A stretch of 5,960 nt of DNA from an uncultured Eggerthellaceae bacterium (GTDB lineage: Bacteria; Actinomycetota; Coriobacteriia; Coriobacteriales; Eggerthellaceae): contig CAJTML010000121.1 of NCBI GenBank assembly GCA_910577495.1, positions 1-5,960 on the forward strand, written 5' to 3'. Both the position numbers and the translations under genes were made by a program. Below the pieces are notes generated by a model that was not told the origin of the DNA, searched no databases, and was given only the letters and a program-made list of their open reading frames with translations. How positions within the stretch are numbered: position 1 is the stretch's first letter; every line of letters begins with the position of its first letter. This document shows positions 1 to 3,108 of the stretch, piece by piece.

Positions 1-402
1 ACCGTTTTCCTGATGCTTCAAGATGGAGATTTCAAACGAGCCATCCTGATACGTGATAGCAGAAATGCGCGGCGTGAAGTTGGGCTCATCGGGCTCAAAT
101 TCGCGCTGCATGCAACCCGCGCGGAAGTCGCCCGCCTCAACGATGGTGTCGGTCTGGTCACCATTGGTTACCACGAGCGCGTCCCCCATAGTGCGCACCG
201 GATGATAGATGATGAGCGAGGGATCCTCCAGAAGTGCCGGGTCATGAGCCTCGGTGCGAATGCCGTCTTCAGTCTCAACAAAAATGCGGTTGCGGCTGTT
301 CTGGCTGCGACCCATGATGAAGTAATACACGCGGTCTTTACCCACCACAATACCGCGTCCCGGATACGAGTTGTTCTCCAAAAGCTCAATCAGATTTTGC
401 AC
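1..402 (-). CDS. purO: PurO-type IMP cyclohydrolase (N-terminal 134 residues, cut by window edge)
   Basis: The predicted enzyme closes the ring of FAICAR to give IMP, the last step of de novo purine synthesis, in the cytoplasm. The 134 visible residues match the IMP cyclohydrolase family PF07826 (archaeal PurO and bacterial homologues). Visible motifs are NSYPGRGIVVG at residues 11-21, YFIMGRSQNSRNRIF at 27-41 and PNFTPRIS at 107-114. Family members are about 200-240 residues, so roughly the last 100 lie beyond position 1. I chose the GTG at 402-400 because AGAGGAG (414-408) sits 5 nt upstream. An in-frame GTG at 420-418 lies before that ribosome site and is rejected. A ZTP riboswitch and intrinsic terminator lie directly upstream, so the gene is probably switched on by ZMP/ZTP. 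This is not a bifunctional PurH, so AICAR transformylase must be encoded elsewhere. Family call firm; exact start fairly firm. Confidence 0.87.
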   Translation of the reverse strand, partial: MQNLIELLENNSYPGRGIVVGKDRVYYFIMGRSQNSRNRIFVETEDGIRTEAHDPALLEDPSLIIYHPVRTMGDALVVTNGDQTDTIVEAGDFRAGCMQREFEPDEPNFTPRISAITYQDGSFEISILKHQENG

Positions 403-448
403 GGATGCTCCTCTCAGCACATGATGCGTTGCTTGCGCCCACCCCAAC

Positions 449-483
449 AAAAAAGGCAAGTCGCTTATGTTTTACGACTTGCC
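449..483 (-). terminator. Intrinsic terminator, expression platform of the ZTP riboswitch
   Basis: On the minus strand GGCAAGTCG (483-475) pairs perfectly with CGACTTGCC (463-455) across an 11-nt loop, followed at once by TTTTTT (454-449). The first three bases of the stem are also the 3' strand of riboswitch helix P3, so the two folds cannot coexist. Ligand binding should hold P3 and the pseudoknot together and let transcription read through; without ligand the terminator forms. The IMP cyclohydrolase start codon lies 46 nt downstream. The hairpin is seen directly; the switching model is inferred from the known mechanism of the class. Confidence 0.9.
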
Positions 484-553
484 CAGACGGTCGGCGTTTC
501 TTATGCGCGCTGCTCCCCTGTGGTTGCCCACGATCTCCGTCAGTCACAGCGCG
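475..553 (-). promoter_or_regulatory. ZTP (pfl) riboswitch aptamer
   Basis: Read on the minus strand, the segment has the hallmark parts of the pfl/ZTP motif. P1 pairs CGCGCT (553-548) with AGCGCG (511-506). The conserved GTGACTG follows at 547-541. P2 is GTGG (531-528) with CCAC (523-520), closed by a GCAA loop, then GGGGAGC (518-512). After a ten-base linker comes GCCGACCGTCTGGGCA (495-480). There GCC (495-493) pairs with GGC (483-481) as P3. The P3 loop CCGTC (490-486) pairs with GACGG (541-537) in J1/2 as the pseudoknot. The class binds ZTP and ZMP and turns on purine and folate genes when formyl-tetrahydrofolate is scarce. The downstream gene is IMP cyclohydrolase, which fits exactly. 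The motif consensus is recalled from the literature; no covariance-model search was run. Confidence 0.93.
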
Positions 554-718
554 TTGTGTTGTTTGCAGTGTAGCACGGCGCGTGGTGCCGGGGCCGCCAG
601 ACGCTCAGACCTGCACCAAAGATTCGCCAACGCGCGTTGGTGCGGTTTGCCGCGCCTACGCGGGGTCCGCCACGCCTACCCGCGCCCGCCCGTACCCGCC
701 GCGACCGCGCCGAAAACC
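554..718 (-). other. GC-rich spacer between the XdhC-like gene and the riboswitch
   Basis: No credible gene is seen here. The segment holds several self-complementary stretches. These are a 14-bp perfect palindrome at 627-640, an inverted repeat GCACCAA (613-619) / TTGGTGC (637-643) around it, and GCGG-TTTG-CCGC at 642-653. Three decaying direct repeats of 16-20 bp end in GCCTAC or CGTAC (642-659, 660-679, 680-695). There is no T-tract after any hairpin, so a classical terminator for the upstream operon is not shown. The structures may still slow or end transcription. The right-hand end of the purO promoter would lie inside this spacer. Confidence 0.5.
567..572 (-). promoter_or_regulatory. 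Candidate extended -10 element for the riboswitch-purO transcript
   Basis: On the minus strand TGC-TACACT (575-567) resembles an extended -10 box (TGn followed by a TATAAT-like hexamer). Transcription would start near 560, a few bases before riboswitch helix P1 at 553, which is the spacing expected for a leader that starts with the aptamer. I see no good -35 hexamer at 16-18 bp. The riboswitch transcript could instead be read through from the purN-xdhC operon. Confidence 0.35.
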
Positions 719-1708
719 CTACCGGTCCAAATCGGCATCGTGTGCGGCACGCGCTTCTTCGCTAAAGCGCTCTTTGTAACGCACATCCACCAGCTCAGCC
801 ACAATAGCAATGGCCAGTTCAGCTGGCGTTTTCGCCCCAAATTTCAGGCCGATCGGCCGCTTGATGCGCGCCCACTGCTCCTCGGCGATACCGCGCGCTA
901 ACACCAACTCATGCACGCGCTCGTTTTTGCCCGCGCACCCCATCATGCCGACGTAGTGCACCTTGTGGCGAAGCGCCCACGTGCACGCTTCCGGATCAAA
1001 CATATGCCCGCGCGTCAGAACGCACACATAATCTTGCGGCGCGGCAAAAAGCGTATCCAACTCATCGAAGTTGCCGCCGGTGAGCAGCACGCGCTCGGCA
1101 CCCGGAAAGCGCGCCTCGTTGACGTAGGCGGCATCGTAGTCAACCACCACCACGTCAAAGCCCACATGTTGCGCCAGCGCCGAAACCTCACTGGCCGCGT
1201 CCGACGCACCCAGCAACCATACGCGCACGTTGTCGAAAAGCGCCTGGCTTGTCCAGGTCACGCCGTCGAACTGTTCGTTATGCATGGACGGCCCGCGCGT
1301 AGCATCTTTCATTTGGAACAGATCACGCGGACTCACCGGACGCGAGGCCACAATATCTTTCGCGTCGTTGCAAAAATATACGAGCGGCAGCGCGTCAGCA
1401 GAGCCCTGTTCGCCGTATTTTTTGGTCACTTCGTTGTCGGTATTGTGTACCGCGGCTTGTTCGTCATACACAATTTTGAAGCCCAGCCACGCCTGATCTT
1501 TTTCCTCAATGGCACGTGCGGCGCGCTCAAAAGTAGGCGCATCTGCCGCCGTGAGACTCTCCGAAATCACATCCAAATAAGCGGGCGTGTAATGCTCATT
1601 TCCCGCCAATGCCTCTGGCGAAAAGCACGTGAAATCCGCCTGGTCAAGGCGCACCGACTGGCCATCGCGAAGGGTGCGAGCAAGTGCTTCAAGGCGCTCT
1701 TTACGCAC
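719..1708 (-). CDS. XdhC-family protein with divergent N-terminal half
   Basis: This is a 329-residue cytoplasmic protein whose C-terminal half is an XdhC_C Rossmann-like domain (about residues 161-310). The domain shows VVVVDYD at 186-192, YVGMMGCAGKNERV at 252-265 and IKRPIGLKFGAKTPAELA at 282-299, followed by a short acidic tail. XdhC/CoxI proteins bind molybdenum cofactor and help insert its sulfurated form into xanthine dehydrogenase-type enzymes. Two things are odd. The usual N-terminal SxPR and GxxMLV-type motifs are not recognisable in residues 1-160, and the usual GAGHVA turn reads GASDAA at 167-172. The GTG start at 1708-1706 is preferred because GGAAGGTG lies 7 nt upstream and the gene then overlaps purN by only 8 bp (GTGCGTAA). 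A longer ATG reading from 1786 would overlap purN by 86 bp. The link to purN suggests a purine role, but the function is not proven. Confidence 0.82.
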   Translation of the reverse strand: MRKERLEALARTLRDGQSVRLDQADFTCFSPEALAGNEHYTPAYLDVISESLTAADAPTFERAARAIEEKDQAWLGFKIVYDEQAAVHNTDNEVTKKYGEQGSADALPLVYFCNDAKDIVASRPVSPRDLFQMKDATRGPSMHNEQFDGVTWTSQALFDNVRVWLLGASDAASEVSALAQHVGFDVVVVDYDAAYVNEARFPGAERVLLTGGNFDELDTLFAAPQDYVCVLTRGHMFDPEACTWALRHKVHYVGMMGCAGKNERVHELVLARGIAEEQWARIKRPIGLKFGAKTPAELAIAIVAELVDVRYKERFSEEARAAHDADLDR

Positions 1709-2333
1709 GGATATGCACCTTCCGATCTTCGCCAACCGAAATGCGTCCCTCGGCCAACGCGCGCAAAACCTGCTGATAGAGGCCATGCTCTACCCCATGA
1801 ATGCGCGCTTCAAGGGTGTCCAGCGTGTCGTCTTCGAAAACCTCCACCGCACGCTGGGCGATGATGGGGCCTTTGTCGTATTCCTCATTGGCGAAATGCA
1901 CCGTCACGCCCGTGACCTTCACGCCCATATCAAACGCATCTTGTATAGCATGCGCACCTTTGAAGGCGGGCAGCAGCGCGGGGTGTAAATTGAGCACCTT
2001 GTCAGGGAAGGCGCGCAGCACCACGGGTGTCAGTTTGCGCATGTAACCTGCCATGACCACGTACTCAGCTCCCGCCTCTTGCAGCGCCGTAACAATGCGC
2101 TCATCTGCAGCTTCGGAATCTGCATAGACGTCTTTGTTGAGCACCACCACGGGAATGTTCGCGTTTTCGGCGCGCGTGATGCCGTACGCATCTGGCCGCG
2201 ACGAAATCACCACGACGATCTCAACCGGCAGACCGTCTGCGTCAATCGCGTCAATGATAGCCTGCAAATTCGTGCCGCTTCCTGAAAGCAGCACACCAAT
2301 TTTGAGCGGCGTGGTTGCCGTGGTTTCGCTCAT
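1701..2333 (-). CDS. purN: Phosphoribosylglycinamide formyltransferase (GAR transformylase)
   Basis: The enzyme transfers the formyl group of 10-formyl-tetrahydrofolate to GAR, giving FGAR, the third step of de novo purine synthesis, in the cytoplasm. The 210-residue protein has normal family length. It shows the nucleotide-binding start KIGVLLSGSGTNLQA (11-25), VVISSRPDAYGITRA (41-55), VMAGYMRKL (93-101), NLHPALLPAFKG (115-126) and VTVHFANEEYDKGPII (143-158). The catalytic Asn115, His117 and Asp153, equivalent to E. coli N106, H108 and D144, are all present. The ATG at 2333-2331 is chosen because AGGAGAGG (2345-2338) sits just upstream. The frame stays open to an ATG at 2414, but that stretch has no family similarity and would cover the ribosome site. 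The gene overlaps the XdhC-family gene by 8 bp, so the two are probably translationally coupled in one operon. Confidence 0.96.
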   Translation of the reverse strand: MSETTATTPLKIGVLLSGSGTNLQAIIDAIDADGLPVEIVVVISSRPDAYGITRAENANIPVVVLNKDVYADSEAADERIVTALQEAGAEYVVMAGYMRKLTPVVLRAFPDKVLNLHPALLPAFKGAHAIQDAFDMGVKVTGVTVHFANEEYDKGPIIAQRAVEVFEDDTLDTLEARIHGVEHGLYQQVLRALAEGRISVGEDRKVHIRA

Positions 2334-2372
2334 ACCCTCTCCTATCCGGGTCGCGTTCAACGTCTGGTTGTT

Positions 2373-2422
2373 AGGATACCGCAAAAACGCAAAATGCTGT
2401 TTTGCACTCACCAAAAAGCGGT
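2373..2422 (-). promoter_or_regulatory. Nested AT-rich hairpin and weak -10 box in the purN leader
   Basis: On the minus strand ACCGC (2422-2418) can pair with GCGGT (2382-2378). Inside it GCAAAA (2405-2400) pairs with TTTTGC (2394-2389) around a 5-nt loop, followed by GTTTTT (2388-2383). This could act as a weak attenuator or be chance in an AT-rich leader. A TATCCT at 2378-2373 could serve as a -10 box for purN, but no matching -35 is visible. No known purine riboswitch core is seen here. Confidence 0.3.
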
Positions 2423-2522
2423 CATGTACGAGCGCAATTCTAATTTGGCTATCTTTTGAATTTTGGCTCGTCCGACGGCGCCCATCAACGTCTATCGTTC
2501 CTCCATTAGGGTAGCGAAACGC

Positions 2523-2541
2523 AAAAACGCCTCCTGGCGTT
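2523..2541 (-). terminator. Minus-strand intrinsic terminator upstream of purN
   Basis: AACGCC (2541-2536 on the minus strand) pairs with GGCGTT (2531-2526) around the tetraloop AGGA. Counting the last two stem bases, the hairpin runs into TTTTT (2527-2523). It points toward purN but lies about 190 bp ahead of it and about 370 bp after the terminator of the surface-protein gene. It therefore ends no annotated gene. It may be a backup stop, an attenuator in a long purN leader, or the end of a small unannotated transcript. On the plus strand the hairpin is followed by an A-run and would not terminate. Confidence 0.6.
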
Positions 2542-2719
2542 AAAAAATCAGCGAATTCGTGAGAATTGCAATACCTAAGTCAAAGAGCTTCAAAGGCACT
2601 TTCCTATCATGCCTGGTCAGAAGAACGAGCCCCGCAGAGCAAACAAGGAGTTTCCCAAAAAGATTTGGAATGCGCTCAAAATCACGCTGGATTCTTACGA
2701 ATTCGCCAATTTTTTAACG
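2538..2719. repeat. Imperfect inverted repeat of about 29 bp enclosing 124 bp (MITE-like or structured RNA)
   Basis: The left arm (2538-2566) and the reverse complement of the right arm (2691-2719) agree at 26 of 29 positions. Both arms begin CGTTAAAAAAT and share GCGAATTCGT further in. One difference (2561/2696) is a G-U pair in a plus-strand transcript. The enclosed 124 bp hold a smaller hairpin, CCAAA (2655-2659) with TTTGG (2664-2668), and carry no convincing gene. The shape suits a miniature inverted-repeat element or one long folded RNA. A target duplication longer than the CG beside each TTAA end is not visible, so mobility is unproven. Confidence 0.72.
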
Positions 2720-2734
2720 GAAATTGGGCTTGTT

Positions 2735-2890
2735 GCGTTTCGGGCAGCGTTTCGAGCCGCGTTTCTGCGTTTCGGGCAGCGTTTCGAGCCGCGTTTCTGC
2801 GTTTTGGGCAGCGTTTCGGGCCGCGTTTCTGCGCTTCGGGCCGGAGCCTCACGCTTCGGGCCGGATTCTCGCGCTTCGGGCCGGAGCCTT
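2735..2890. repeat. Modular tandem repeat: 3 x 32 bp then 3 x 20 bp
   Basis: Three 32-bp units lie head to tail (2735-2766, 2767-2798, 2799-2830). The first two are identical and the third differs at two bases. They continue without a gap into three 20-bp units (2831-2850, 2851-2870, 2871-2890). The 32-mer can be read as 12+12+8 and the 20-mer as 12+8, the shared 12-mer being close to GCGTTTCGGGCC. There are no spacers, so this is not CRISPR. It is a minisatellite-like intergenic array, likely to vary in copy number between strains. Open frames on both strands result from the lack of stop codons in the repeat. Confidence 0.93.
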
Positions 2891-2911
2891 GCGCTCGGAT
2901 CCGCCCTCGCA

Positions 2912-2946
2912 TAAAAAGACACCGCCTTGTAAAGCGGTGTCTTTTC
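2912..2946. terminator. Bidirectional intrinsic terminator after the surface-protein gene
   Basis: AAAAGACACCGC (2914-2925) pairs perfectly over 12 bp with GCGGTGTCTTTT (2934-2945) around an 8-nt loop. On the minus strand the stem ends in five Ts followed by AT, the stronger direction, which serves the surface-protein gene that stops at 3109. On the plus strand four Ts follow the GC part of the stem, so it can also block transcription from the left. Confidence 0.93.
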
Positions 2947-2979
2947 CGTATCTATGCTTCGCACAAATACTATGCTTCA

Positions 2980-3020
2980 ATCCTGCCAGCGGCTTTAAAC
3001 CCCCGAGCCGCCGACAGGAT
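2980..3020. repeat. Hairpin in the 3' untranslated region of the surface-protein gene
   Basis: ATCCTG (2980-2985) pairs with CAGGAT (3015-3020) and, after a 3 x 3 internal loop, GCGGCT (2989-2994) pairs with AGCCGC (3006-3011) around an 11-nt loop. No T-tract follows on either strand, so it is not an intrinsic terminator. It could protect the 3' end of the message. Just left of it a 9-bp direct repeat, CTATGCTTC, occurs at 2952-2960 and 2970-2978. The remaining bases up to 3108 hold no gene that I can support. Confidence 0.6.
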
Positions 3021-3108
3021 CAAACGCCATTTGAGTGTACGGCACGTTTGAGTGCGCGCACGTTTGTATGCGCAGCCCCGCGTAGGCGAAGCCTCTCGCG
3101 CGCGTCTG

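Noticed and set aside
13..573. Plus-strand open frame over the purO gene and riboswitch
   Set aside because: It is antisense to a clear PF07826 protein and to the riboswitch, and its product has no recognisable motif.
1709..1786. Longer XdhC-family start at the ATG at 1786
   Set aside because: It would overlap purN by 86 bp and add 26 residues without family similarity; the GTG at 1708 has a good ribosome site.
911..1864. Plus-strand open frame of 317 codons
   Set aside because: It is antisense to the XdhC-family gene and part of purN; His/Arg-rich shadow composition.
2334..2414. Longer PurN start at the ATG at 2414
   Set aside because: The added 27 residues do not match the family, and a strong AGGAGAGG lies right before the ATG at 2333.
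2338..2520. Purine or PRPP riboswitch ahead of purN
   Set aside because: No conserved three-way junction core or known aptamer motif could be recognised in this stretch.
2538..2719. 6S RNA or signal-recognition-particle RNA
   Set aside because: The size and closing stem suggested 6S RNA, but I cannot find the expected central bubble or conserved SRP loop motifs; kept only as an unnamed inverted repeat.
2735..2890. CRISPR array
   Set aside because: Units abut directly with no unique spacers and vary in length by block loss.
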